DNA from: Burkholderiales bacterium
GTDB taxonomy: Bacteria; Pseudomonadota; Gammaproteobacteria; Burkholderiales; Burkholderiaceae_C
Direction of reading: 5' to 3'
Assembly: GCA_026932235.1 (NCBI GenBank)
Contig: JAIXKR010000118.1
Location: 39,369-103,368, forward strand
Length of the DNA stretch: 64,000 nucleotides
The notes under the pieces are model-generated. The model saw only the letters and a list, made by a program, of their open reading frames with translations. It had not been told where the DNA came from and ran no database searches. The translations under genes and the position numbers were made by a program. Every line of letters begins with the position of its first letter. Position 1 is the stretch's first letter. Of this stretch, positions 25,557-35,192 are shown piece after piece.

Positions 25557-26126
25557 TCAGGCATGGACCGCCGAGAACGGCGTGCTCAGCGCCACCATGA
25601 TCGCCTGCATCACGCTGCCGGGATCGCGCGGATCGGCCGTGATGACGGGCGCCAACGGGTGGTAGCGGCCGGTGAGCCGGCGATAGGGTTCGAGCTCATG
25701 GTCCGGAGTGTCCGGCGGCAGCCGCGTGATCGCCACCGCCAGCCGGGCCACCGCCTTGCGCCGCGCCAGCGCATCGAGCCAGAAGCGCCCTTCGGAGAGC
25801 GCCTCGGCACGGTTGCCGTACAGCCACAGGACGACCGCCGAACTCTGCGGCAGCAGCACGTCCCACATCGCGTTGAAACGCTCCTGGCCCGGCACGCCGT
25901 AGAGGCCCACGCGCGCGCCGTCGGGGAACTGCCATTCACCGTAGTCGAAGCCGACGGTGGTCGTCGTCTTGCCCTGGTCGCCGAGCGCGGCGGCCTCGAG
26001 GCTTGCCGTCTCCATGCTCGCCACCGGGATGTCGGAGACGGCGCGCAGCGCGGTGGTCTTGCCGACGCCGAAGGGCCCGACGAACACCACCTGGTGCTTG
26101 GCGTGATGGCCGAGGACGACTTTCAT
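25557..26126 (-). CDS. Small Ras-like GTPase (COG2229/CvnD type)
   Basis: A 189-residue P-loop GTPase of the group found with roadblock proteins. The P-loop is GPFGVGKT (residues 17-24) and the switch I region has a Thr run near residues 54-57. Switch II is LYGVPGQERF (75-84), in which the usual Asp of DxxG is Gly77, as in other members of this branch. The base-specificity motif NKxD is absent; the corresponding strand reads AITRLPPD, so guanine specificity is uncertain. It sits between a 270-residue unknown protein and a roadblock gene on the same strand. I infer a conservon-like molecular switch of unknown output. Confidence 0.8.
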   Translation of the reverse strand: MKVVLGHHAKHQVVFVGPFGVGKTTALRAVSDIPVASMETASLEAAALGDQGKTTTTVGFDYGEWQFPDGARVGLYGVPGQERFNAMWDVLLPQSSAVVLWLYGNRAEALSEGRFWLDALARRKAVARLAVAITRLPPDTPDHELEPYRRLTGRYHPLAPVITADPRDPGSVMQAIMVALSTPFSAVHA

Positions 26127-26214
26127 CTGGCACTCTCCCCGGCAGCGGCCGGGCCTCCCTCGTTCTCGTGCGCGCCGACTCGCGGCCAGCGCCTGCGCCT
26201 GGCGGTGCACGCTC

Positions 26215-27027
26215 TCATCGGCGCGCGAACTTGCCCAGCAGACGCTTGACGAGATCCCAGCGCGAGCGTTCGCCTGCGGGCAGCTCGGCCGGTGGCGCGA
26301 TGCTCCGCTCCGGGGTCGGCCCTGGAATCGATTCCGGCGCCGGCGCGCGCGCCGCCGGCGTCGCGGCGGCTTTGCCGTGCACCAGGGGTTCGAGCTGCAA
26401 CATGCCGGCCTCATGCGCGTCGGCAAGCAGGCGGTCGAGCAGCGGTGCAGGGACGGCCCCTTGCAGCAGTTGTTCGTAGCTCGCCGGCGCCGCGAGCAGC
26501 CGCGAGCACGCCACGGTGAGCTCGAGCGTATTGCCGTAGCGGCTCATGTTGGGCCAGCGGCGCAGGCGCAGCAGGCCCTGGCGCCAAGGCGGCGCTTCGC
26601 CGGCGGGGACGGTGGCCGCATGCGGCCGCGCCGACACGCCGAAGGCGTCCTGACCGCCGTGCGGGCGGATCCAGTTGAAGACCAGGCCGCTCTTCACCGG
26701 CGGCTTGAAGTAGGTCCACGAGGGTCGCGGCAACTGGCTGAGCTGCGCGGCCAGGAAGGCCACGTGCGGCTTCCAGGGCATGCGATCGTAGTCGTCCGTC
26801 AGGGCCGTCAGGGCCGTCGGATCGTCGTACGCGCCGGCGTCGATCACCCACCAGCGCGCCTGCCCGGGCGCATCGACCCAGTGCCAGGCGGTCGAGTGCA
26901 GTCGCAGCGTCGACATGAAGGCCATGGTGCTCGCGCTCTCGCGCGTCGGCGTCCAGACGCTGGCGCGCGCGGCCGTGCCGGCCCAGGCGTCGGCTTCGGC
27001 GCCGGTCGGCTCGATCACGCGCGACAC
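26215..27027 (-). CDS. Unknown protein of the roadblock/GTPase cluster
   Basis: A 270-residue soluble protein that I cannot assign to a family. The N-terminal 150 residues are rich in Trp and aromatic positions (TAWHWVDAPGQARWWVIDAG, RPSWTYFKPPVKSG, VFNWIRPHGGQDAFG), suggesting a compact alpha/beta domain. Residues 165-215 (SRYGNTLELTVACSRLLAAPASYEQLL, then PAPLLDRLLADAHEAGML) look like a helical, winged-helix-like segment. The tail is a Pro/Ala linker ending in a basic helix (RWDLVKRLLGKFARR). By position it replaces the DUF742 protein (CvnC) of actinobacterial conservons. It starts 57 bases after the first roadblock gene and precedes the GTPase by 88 bases. Confidence 0.65.
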   Translation of the reverse strand: MSRVIEPTGAEADAWAGTAARASVWTPTRESASTMAFMSTLRLHSTAWHWVDAPGQARWWVIDAGAYDDPTALTALTDDYDRMPWKPHVAFLAAQLSQLPRPSWTYFKPPVKSGLVFNWIRPHGGQDAFGVSARPHAATVPAGEAPPWRQGLLRLRRWPNMSRYGNTLELTVACSRLLAAPASYEQLLQGAVPAPLLDRLLADAHEAGMLQLEPLVHGKAAATPAARAPAPESIPGPTPERSIAPPAELPAGERSRWDLVKRLLGKFARR

Positions 27028-27084
27028 GGCCGCCTCACGTCCGGGGAAGGCGTGGCCCAGCGCACGCGCCGCGACCCGTGTGCC

Positions 27085-27465
27085 TCAGCCGCGGGACTTG
27101 GCCACCCCTTCGAGCGATTTCGGGATCGCGAGGCTGAAGAGGATCCCCATGTTGGTCTTCTTCGTGTTCAACAGCATGCCCTGCAGGAGGTCCGCACCGT
27201 GCTGCAGGATGACGACCGAGTTGTCGCCTTCCAGCTCCAGCAGGTAGTAGCGGCCAAGGGTGGGAAAGCCCGAGCCGCCCAGGGTGCTGCCGATCTCCTC
27301 GGTCAACTGGTTGAACAGCGCCACCGCCGCCGGCTGTGCGTTGTAACCGGCCAGCGACAGGCCGGTCGAACGGTCCCAGATGTCCGTGGCGACGAGGCCT
27401 TCCTTGAGCAGGGCGCGCAGATCCTGGACGAGTTGCTCCAGCTTGGTGACGTCGGCATTGAGCAT
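27085..27465 (-). CDS. Roadblock/LC7 domain protein (upstream copy)
   Basis: A 126-residue roadblock/LC7-type protein and the first gene of the cluster. Key segments are DLRALLKEGLVATDIWDRSTGLSLAGY, the turn typical of these domains, the strand LGRYYLLELEGDNSVVILQHGADLLQGML and LFSLAIPKSLEGVAK at the end. Sequence similarity to the second roadblock protein (25049-25459) is low, so they are not a recent duplication and probably contact different partners. The gene is followed on the same strand by an unknown protein, the GTPase and the second roadblock protein. Confidence 0.75.
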   Translation of the reverse strand: MLNADVTKLEQLVQDLRALLKEGLVATDIWDRSTGLSLAGYNAQPAAVALFNQLTEEIGSTLGGSGFPTLGRYYLLELEGDNSVVILQHGADLLQGMLLNTKKTNMGILFSLAIPKSLEGVAKSRG

Positions 27466-27660
27466 GATGGCAGTGGGCGCAGTGGAGAAGGTCCGGCTTC
27501 ATAGCATAAAACCGCGTATCCGCCGCCGACGAAGGCTGGCGTGTGCGCCATACGTCACTGGCCGCACGCGATCCGCGCGGCGACGCAGCGGCTGCGCCAC
27601 AGGCCTCCCGGGCCGTCACCCGGGGCGCTCATCCGGCGCCCGTCCCCGGCGCTGGACGCG

Positions 27661-27676
27661 CCGGCCGTCAGGCCGG
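27661..27676 (-). terminator. Hairpin enclosing the hutH stop codon
   Basis: A 6-base-pair stem (CCGGCC / GGCCGG) whose 4-base loop contains the hutH TGA (27668-27670). No T-run follows. It could slow ribosomes or protect the transcript end. The same arrangement occurs at nadC (49687-49703). Confidence 0.35.
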
Positions 27677-29209
27677 AACCCAGAGCGCCGGCATCTCGGG
27701 CAGCCCCTTGAAGAGGACCGAGAGCGCGCCGTCGGCGATGTGCCCTGCCGCAGTCTCGATGTCGGCGGCCAGCGAGCGGTCTTCCATCATCGCCGCGCTG
27801 AAGCCGCGCAGCAGAGCGTGCGCCCGCTCCAGCACCGCCGAGCTCTGCAGCGGACGCAGGAACTCGATTCCCTGTGCTGCGGCCAGCCACTCGATGGCCA
27901 GGATGCGGCGCACGTTGGCGATCATGGGCTGCAGGCGCCGCGCCGCGAAGGTGGCCATCGAGACATGGTCCTCCTGGTTGGCGCTGGTGGGCAGGCTGTC
28001 GACGCTGGCCGGATGCGCGTAGGTCTTGTTCTCGCTGGCCAGCGCCGCCGCGGTGACGTGCAGGATCATGAAGCCGCTGTTGAGCCCGGCGTTGGCGCTG
28101 AGGAAGGGCGGCAGGCGCGAGATGTTGGCGTCGATGAGCATGCCCACGCGGCGTTCGGCGATGGCGCCGACTTCGGCGATGGCGTTGGCCATGGCGTCGC
28201 AGGCCAGCGCCACCGGCTCGGCGTGGAAGTTGCCGCCCGAGAGCAGCGCGCCGTCCTCGGGAAAGACGAGCGGGTTGTCGGTGACGGCGTTGGCCTCGCG
28301 CAGCAGCACCAGCGCGGCGTGGCGCAGCTGGTCCAGGCAGGCGCCCACCACCTGCGGCTGGCAGCGCAGGCAGTAGGGATCCTGCACGCGGTCGTCGCCG
28401 CTCTCGTGGCTCCTGCGGATGGCGCTGCCCTCCAGCAGCGCGCGGTAGTACTGGGCGACGTCGATCTGCCCGGGTTGGCCGCGCAAGGCGTGGATGCGCG
28501 GGTCGAAGGGGCTGTCGCTGCCGCGCGCGGCGTCCACCGTCAGCGCGCCGATCACCAGCGCCGCCTCCAGCACCGGCTCGAACGAGAAGAGCGCGTGCAG
28601 CGCCAGCGCCGTGCTCGTCTGCGTGCCGTTGATGAGCGCCAGGCCCTCCTTGGCCTGCAGCACGAGCGGCGCGATGCCGTGCGCGGCCAGCGCCTGCGCG
28701 GCCGGCGTGCGCTGGCCCGCCTCGTCGATGAACTCGCCCTCGCCCATCAGCGCGAGCGTCATGTGCGAAAGGGGTGCCAGGTCGCCGCTCGCGCCGACCG
28801 AGCCCTGGCTCGGCACGCAGGGCACGAGCCCGGCGTTGTGCACCGCCAGCAGCGCGTCGATGACCTCGGGCCGCACGCCCGAGTGCCCGCGCGCCAGGCT
28901 CGCGGCCTTGAGCGCGAGCATCAGCCGCACGACGGGCGCGGCCAGGGGCTGCCCGACGCCGACGCTGTGACTGCGGATCAGGTTCCACTGCAGCCTCGAG
29001 AGGTCCTCGTGACCGATGCGCGTGCTGGCGAGCTTGCCGAAACCCGTGTTGACGCCGTAGACCGGCGCCTGGCCATCGGCCGCCGCCTTCACGAGCGCGG
29101 CGCTGGCGCGGATGCCGGGCAGCGCCTGCGGGTCGATCATCAGCCGGTGGCCGCCGGCGTGGATGGCCTTGAGCTCGTCGAGCGTCAGTCGTCCGGGATG
29201 GATCAGCAT
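27668..29209 (-). CDS. hutH: Histidine ammonia-lyase
   Basis: First enzyme of histidine utilisation: L-histidine to trans-urocanate plus ammonia, cytoplasmic homotetramer. The protein has 513 residues, the usual length. The autocatalytic MIO cofactor precursor Ala140-Ser141-Gly142 lies in GSVGASGDLAPL. Also visible are YGVNTGFG (51-58), which carries the catalytic Tyr, and the FLSANAGLNSGFMI and SANQEDHVSM segments. It lies 31 bases downstream of hutU on the minus strand, so hutU-hutH is one transcript controlled from the HutC operator near 31000. Confidence 0.97.
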   Translation of the reverse strand: MLIHPGRLTLDELKAIHAGGHRLMIDPQALPGIRASAALVKAAADGQAPVYGVNTGFGKLASTRIGHEDLSRLQWNLIRSHSVGVGQPLAAPVVRLMLALKAASLARGHSGVRPEVIDALLAVHNAGLVPCVPSQGSVGASGDLAPLSHMTLALMGEGEFIDEAGQRTPAAQALAAHGIAPLVLQAKEGLALINGTQTSTALALHALFSFEPVLEAALVIGALTVDAARGSDSPFDPRIHALRGQPGQIDVAQYYRALLEGSAIRRSHESGDDRVQDPYCLRCQPQVVGACLDQLRHAALVLLREANAVTDNPLVFPEDGALLSGGNFHAEPVALACDAMANAIAEVGAIAERRVGMLIDANISRLPPFLSANAGLNSGFMILHVTAAALASENKTYAHPASVDSLPTSANQEDHVSMATFAARRLQPMIANVRRILAIEWLAAAQGIEFLRPLQSSAVLERAHALLRGFSAAMMEDRSLAADIETAAGHIADGALSVLFKGLPEMPALWVPA

Positions 29210-29240
29210 GGGGCCTCCTGCGGTGGCGCTCGCGGCCGCC

Positions 29241-30962
<1,722 letters not shown>

Positions 30963-30991
30963 GGCGGTAATCCCTGATGGAGAGTGCACAC

Positions 30992-31027
30992 ATGGTACTT
31001 GTCTAGACAAGATTAGACAAGTAGGAT
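30992..31027. promoter_or_regulatory. Divergent hut promoters overlapping a HutC operator
   Basis: A perfect 14-base palindrome CTTGTCTAGACAAG lies at 30998-31011, and a third half-site TAGACAAGT lies at 31014-31022. It resembles the CTTGTATAnACAAG-type sites bound by GntR/HutC repressors. Plus-strand promoter for hutC: TTGTCT (30999-31004), 17-base spacer, TAGGAT (31022-31027). Minus-strand promoter for hutU: TTGTCT (31020-31015), 17-base spacer, TACCAT (30997-30992). Each -35 box is thus part of a repressor half-site, so bound HutC would block both transcripts; urocanate is the expected inducer. The sites are seen; regulation is inferred. Confidence 0.82.
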
Positions 31028-31034
31028 AGCCGTC

Positions 31035-31751
31035 ATGGTTTCCACCGAGTCCGCGCAGCCGCCTTACGCGCGCGTGAAGCAGTTCCTGAAGGACGGCCTC
31101 GCCGACGGCGCCTGGCCGCCGGGGGCGCAGATGCCCTCCGAGGCCGAGCTCGTCGCGCGCTTTCGCGTCAGCCGCATGACGGTCAATCGCGCGCTCAAGG
31201 AACTGCAGGCCGAGGGCCTGGTGGAACGCAGCCAGGGCGTGGGCACCTTCGCGGCGCGGCTGCACCGCGTCAGCTCCACGCTCACCATCCGCGACCTGCA
31301 CGAGGAGATCAGCGCGCGCGGCCACGTGCACCACGCCGTCGTGCGCCTGCAGCGCGCCGAGAGTGCCACCGCGGCAACGGCGGCGCTGCTCGGGCTGCGG
31401 CCCGGCGCACGCGTCTTCCACACGCTCATCGTGCACCACGAGAACGGCGTGCCGCTGCAGTGCGAGGACCGCTGGGTCAACCCCGACTGCAGCCCGCGCT
31501 ACCTGGACGCCGACTTCACGCGCACGACGCCGACGCAGGTGCTGTTCGAGACCACGGCGCTGTGGCGCGCGCAGTACACGATCGAGGCCGGCGCGCCGAC
31601 GCCCGTGGAGGCGCGGCTGCTGGCCATCCCGGCACGTGAGCCCTGCCTCGTCGTCACGCGCGCGACCTTCACGCGCGAGGCCGCCATCACCCACGCGCGC
31701 CTGGTGCACCCCGGAACGCGCTACCAGTTGCAAGGAGAGTTCGAGCCATGA
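31035..31751 (+). CDS. hutC: Histidine utilisation repressor HutC (GntR family)
   Basis: A 238-residue GntR/HutC-family repressor. The winged helix-turn-helix occupies residues 10-75, with the hallmark [25 protein letters not shown] (about 33-57) and the wing [12 protein letters not shown]. The C-terminal UTRA effector domain includes [22 protein letters not shown] and [16 protein letters not shown]. Family members bind urocanate and release the operator. It heads the plus-strand hut operon and faces hutU across a palindromic control region, so it most likely represses itself and both operons. Its stop overlaps the start of the next gene (ATGA). Confidence 0.95.
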   Translation: MVSTESAQPPYARVKQFLKDGLADGAWPPGAQMPSEAELVARFRVSRMTVNRALKELQAEGLVERSQGVGTFAARLHRVSSTLTIRDLHEEISARGHVHHAVVRLQRAESATAATAALLGLRPGARVFHTLIVHHENGVPLQCEDRWVNPDCSPRYLDADFTRTTPTQVLFETTALWRAQYTIEAGAPTPVEARLLAIPAREPCLVVTRATFTREAAITHARLVHPGTRYQLQGEFEP

Positions 31752-32599
31752 CGCCCCACGCCGGCCCCGCCGAACGCAGCGCATTGGCCGCGCGCGCCGC
31801 GGCCATCGTCACTCCCGAACTCGTTGCGGCCTACCGACGCGACGGCGCGGTGTGCCTGCGCGGCATCCTGCAACCGCACGAAGTGCAGCGGCTGGCCCGC
31901 GGCATCGACGCCAACCTCGCCGCACCGAGCCCGCGCGCGATCGTCGCCAGTCGTCCCGAGGACCCGGGCTTCTTCATCGAGGACTTCTGCAACTGGCAGC
32001 ACAACGCGGACTACCGCGACACCGCGCTCGCCACCGCGTTGCCCGAGGCCGCCGCGCTGCTGATGCAAAGCCGCAGCGTGCGCCTCTACCACGACCACAT
32101 GCTCACCAAGGAGCCCGGCACGCGCGCGCCCACGCCCTGGCATCAGGACCAGCCCTACTACAACATCGACGGCATGCAGAACATCAGCTTCTGGATCCCG
32201 GTGGACCCGGTGCCGCGTGCAGCCACCCTGGAATTCGTCGCCGGCTCGCACCGCGGCCCCTGGCTGATGCCGCGCAGCTTCATGGACCAGCAGGCGAAGT
32301 GGTTCCCGGAAGGCGCGCTGGCGGACCTGCCCGACATCGAGGGACATCGGGCCGATCACGAAATCCTCGGCTGGGCCCTGCAGCCCGGCGACCTCGTCGC
32401 CTTCCAGATGCTCACGCTGCACGCCTCGGCCGGCAGCCCGACGCGTCGGCGCGTGTTCTCGCTGCGCTACATCGGCGACGATACGCGGCACGCGCCGCGG
32501 CGCTGGAAGACTTCGCCCGAGTTCCCGGGACTGGCCGAGCGCCTGCCGGCCGGCGCCGAGATGGACGACCCGCTGTTCCCGCGGGTCCTGGGCCCATGA
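31748..32599 (+). CDS. Phytanoyl-CoA dioxygenase (PhyH) family protein within hut operon
   Basis: A 283-residue Fe(II)/2-oxoglutarate-dependent oxygenase of the PhyH family. The iron facial triad is recognised as HxD in [12 protein letters not shown] (around residues 131-142) and the distal His in [15 protein letters not shown] near residue 220, with the following Arg to bind 2-oxoglutarate. The start overlaps hutC and the stop overlaps hutD, both by ATGA, so it is translated as an integral member of the hut operon. No step of the known histidine pathway needs such an enzyme. Substrates could be a histidine-derived betaine, a hydroxylated imidazole or an unrelated amino acid; the sequence does not decide. 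Confidence 0.85.
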   Translation: MTPHAGPAERSALAARAAAIVTPELVAAYRRDGAVCLRGILQPHEVQRLARGIDANLAAPSPRAIVASRPEDPGFFIEDFCNWQHNADYRDTALATALPEAAALLMQSRSVRLYHDHMLTKEPGTRAPTPWHQDQPYYNIDGMQNISFWIPVDPVPRAATLEFVAGSHRGPWLMPRSFMDQQAKWFPEGALADLPDIEGHRADHEILGWALQPGDLVAFQMLTLHASAGSPTRRRVFSLRYIGDDTRHAPRRWKTSPEFPGLAERLPAGAEMDDPLFPRVLGP

Positions 32600-33171
32600 A
32601 CATGGCACTGCGCTTCGTCGACCTGGACACCTGTCCGCCGCAGCCCTGGCGCAACGGTGGTGGGCGCACGCGCGAACTGCTCGCCTGGCCGCGCGCCGCG
32701 GAATGGACCCTGCGCGTGAGCGTCGCGCGCATCGAGAACAGCGGCCCCTTCTCGGCCTTTCCCGGCATCGGGCGCCATTTCGCGGTGCTGCAGGGACGCG
32801 GCGTGGTCCTCGAACTCCCCGACGGTGCGCGCACGCGCAGGCTCACACTCGGGCCCGCGGACGAGCCGATCGCCTTCGACGGCGAGGCCGCGCCGATGTG
32901 CCACCTCATCGACGGCCCGACCGAGGACCTGAACCTGATGGTGCGCCGCGACGCCGGCCGCGCCAGCCTGCGCCGCGCGCGCGAAGGCGACGCCATCGTT
33001 GGCCGCACGCGCTGGCGCGGCCTCTTCGCGTCCGGCACGTCGGAGGTGGACTTGGGCGAGCGCCGGACGACGCTGCGCGCCGGAACGCTCGCCTGGAGCG
33101 ACGACGACCAGGCCTCGAGCTGGCGCCTGAGCGGAGGCGGGCCGGCCTGGTTCCTGACGCTGGAGGACTGA
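32596..33171 (+). CDS. hutD: HutD family protein
   Basis: A 191-residue cupin-like HutD protein. The N-terminal TCPPQPWRNGGGRTRELLAWP and VSVARIENSGPFSAFPGIGRHF are family signatures, followed by DGPTEDLNLMVRR. HutD is required for fitness on histidine in Pseudomonas and has been proposed to bind formylglutamate or urocanate and limit hut expression; it is not an enzyme of the pathway. ATG 32596 overlaps the upstream PhyH stop, and hutI begins six bases downstream. Confidence 0.93.
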   Translation: MNMALRFVDLDTCPPQPWRNGGGRTRELLAWPRAAEWTLRVSVARIENSGPFSAFPGIGRHFAVLQGRGVVLELPDGARTRRLTLGPADEPIAFDGEAAPMCHLIDGPTEDLNLMVRRDAGRASLRRAREGDAIVGRTRWRGLFASGTSEVDLGERRTTLRAGTLAWSDDDQASSWRLSGGGPAWFLTLED

Positions 33172-33177
33172 CCGCCC

Positions 33178-34383
33178 ATGCGCACGCTCTACCGCCACGC
33201 CCGCCTGGCGACGATGACCGACGAACGCCCCTGGGGTTGGGTCGAGCGCGGCGCCCTGCTCGTCGACGGCGAGCGACTGGCCTGGGTCGGCGCCGAGGAC
33301 ACGCTGCCGGCCGGCTTGCGCATCGACGCCGAAGTCGGACTCGGCGGCGCGCTCGTCACCCCGGGTCTCGTCGACTGTCACACCCATCTCGTCTACGGCG
33401 GCGACCGCGCCTGCGAGTTCGAACTGCGACTGCAGGGTGCGAGCTACGAAGCGATCGCTCGCGCCGGTGGCGGCATCCGCAGCACGCTGGCCGCAACCCG
33501 CGGCGCGAGCGAGGGGCAGCTCTTCGCGACGGCGGCTGCGCGCGCGCGCAGCCTGATCGCCGAAGGGGTGACGACGCTCGAGATCAAGTCGGGCTACGGC
33601 CTGAGCGAGGCCCACGAAGCCCGGTGCCTGACGGTGGCGCGTCGCATCGGCCGCGAACTGCCACTGACGGTGCGCACGACCTCGCTCGCCGCGCACGCGC
33701 TGCCGCCGGAGTTCGAGGGCCGGCAGGACGACTACGTCGATGCGCTGATCGCGTGGCTGCCGGCGCAGGTCGAAGCCGGCCTCGTCGACGCCGTCGATGC
33801 CTTCTGCGAGAACATCGGCTTCACGCCCGCGCAGGTCGAGCGCATCTTCGCCGCCGCGACGCGCCTGGGCCTGGCGGTCAAGCTGCACGCCGAGCAGCTC
33901 TCGAACCAGGGAGGCGCCGTGCTCGCGGCGCGCTTCGGTGCCTTGTCCTGCGACCACCTCGAGCATCTCCCGGCCGAGGGCGTGGCGGCGATGGCCGCGG
34001 CCGGCAGTGTCGCCGTGCTGCTTCCGGGCGCCTACTACTTCCTGCGCGACACCCATCTGCCGCCGGTGCCGGCGCTGCGCGAGGCCGGCGTGCCGATGGC
34101 GCTGGCCACCGACCACAACCCGGGCACTTCGCCCGTGCTGTCGCTGCTGCTGATGCTGAACATGGCGTGCACGCTCTTCCGCCTGACGCCCGAGGAGGCC
34201 TGGCGCGGCGTCACCGTGAATGGCGCGCGCGCGCTCGGCCTTGCCGACCGCGGGCGCCTGGTGGCCGGGCTGCGCGCCGACTTCGCGCTCTGGGACGCCG
34301 AGCACCCGCGCGAGATCGCCTACCGCTTCGGCCACAACCCCTGCCGCCGCAGCTTCCACGGCGGCGTGGAGCGCCAACCATGA
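33178..34383 (+). CDS. hutI: Imidazolonepropionase
   Basis: Third step of histidine degradation: 4-imidazolone-5-propionate to N-formimino-L-glutamate. A 401-residue amidohydrolase-superfamily barrel. Metal ligands appear in [13 protein letters not shown] (about 62-74), [10 protein letters not shown] (about 239) and the catalytic Asp in [11 protein letters not shown] (about 310). YGG and the substrate-binding EIKSGYGL segment are family hallmarks. It starts six bases after hutD and overlaps hutG by four bases. Confidence 0.96.
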   Translation: MRTLYRHARLATMTDERPWGWVERGALLVDGERLAWVGAEDTLPAGLRIDAEVGLGGALVTPGLVDCHTHLVYGGDRACEFELRLQGASYEAIARAGGGIRSTLAATRGASEGQLFATAAARARSLIAEGVTTLEIKSGYGLSEAHEARCLTVARRIGRELPLTVRTTSLAAHALPPEFEGRQDDYVDALIAWLPAQVEAGLVDAVDAFCENIGFTPAQVERIFAAATRLGLAVKLHAEQLSNQGGAVLAARFGALSCDHLEHLPAEGVAAMAAAGSVAVLLPGAYYFLRDTHLPPVPALREAGVPMALATDHNPGTSPVLSLLLMLNMACTLFRLTPEEAWRGVTVNGARALGLADRGRLVAGLRADFALWDAEHPREIAYRFGHNPCRRSFHGGVERQP

Positions 34384-35192
34384 ACGACACGCCCAAGGAC
34401 GAGATCTTCACCCTGCACCGCGGCCACGCGCCGCTGGTGGTGAGCGTGCCGCACGCCGGCACCTTCATCCCCGAGGCGCTGCGCGCGCGCCTGCAGCCCT
34501 GGGCGCTTGCCGTGCCCGACACCGACTGGTTCGTCGACCGCCTCTACGACTTCGTGAGGGCGCGCGGCGCCAGCCTGCTCGTGCCGCGCTGCAGCCGCTA
34601 CGTCGTCGATCTCAACCGCCCGAGCGACAACCAGCCCATGTACGCCGGCGCCAACAACACCGAGCTCTGCCCGACGCACGCCTTCAGCGGCCAGGCGCTC
34701 TACCTCGAGGGCCAGGCGCCCGACGAAGACGAAGTGCGCGCCCGCGTGCAGCGCTACTGGCAGCCCTATCACGACGCGCTCGCCGCCGAACTCGAGCGCG
34801 TGCGCGCGCAGCACGGCCACGTCGTGCTCTTCGACGGCCACAGCATCAAGGGAGAGTTGCCCTGGCTCTTCGAGGGCCGGCTCCCGGACCTGAACCTCGG
34901 CACCGCCGCTGGCGCTGCCTGCGCGACGACGCTGGCCGCGCGCATCGACGCGGTCTTCGCCGCGCAGGAGCGCTACAGCCACGTGCTCAATGGCCGCTTC
35001 AAGGGCGGCCACATCACGCGCCACTACGGCAACCCGGCCGCCGGCGTGCACGCGGTGCAGCTCGAAATGGCCTGGCGCGCCTACATGGACGAGGAACCAC
35101 CCTACCGCTGGCACGACGCCAAGGCCGCGGCGATCACGCCGCTGCTGCAACGGATGGTCGATGCGATGCTGGACTGGAGGCCCGATGCCTGA
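34380..35192 (+). CDS. hutG: N-formylglutamate deformylase
   Basis: Last step of the five-step pathway: N-formyl-L-glutamate to glutamate and formate. A 270-residue protein of the N-formylglutamate amidohydrolase family (zinc hydrolase). Conserved segments are [51 protein letters not shown] and [13 protein letters not shown], with His and Asp/Glu metal ligands. ATG 34380 overlaps hutI by four bases; hutF begins eight bases before its stop. Together with HutF it shows that the organism uses the formylglutamate route rather than direct formiminoglutamate hydrolysis. Confidence 0.96.
   Translation: MNDTPKDEIFTLHRGHAPLVVSVPHAGTFIPEALRARLQPWALAVPDTDWFVDRLYDFVRARGASLLVPRCSRYVVDLNRPSDNQPMYAGANNTELCPTHAFSGQALYLEGQAPDEDEVRARVQRYWQPYHDALAAELERVRAQHGHVVLFDGHSIKGELPWLFEGRLPDLNLGTAAGAACATTLAARIDAVFAAQERYSHVLNGRFKGGHITRHYGNPAAGVHAVQLEMAWRAYMDEEPPYRWHDAKAAAITPLLQRMVDAMLDWRPDA

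Noticed and set aside
31035-31751. A minus-strand extension of hutU through hutC (to 31784)
   Set aside because: The extension is antisense to hutC, lacks similarity to urocanase and would bypass the clear promoter/operator region; family length fits the start at 30962.
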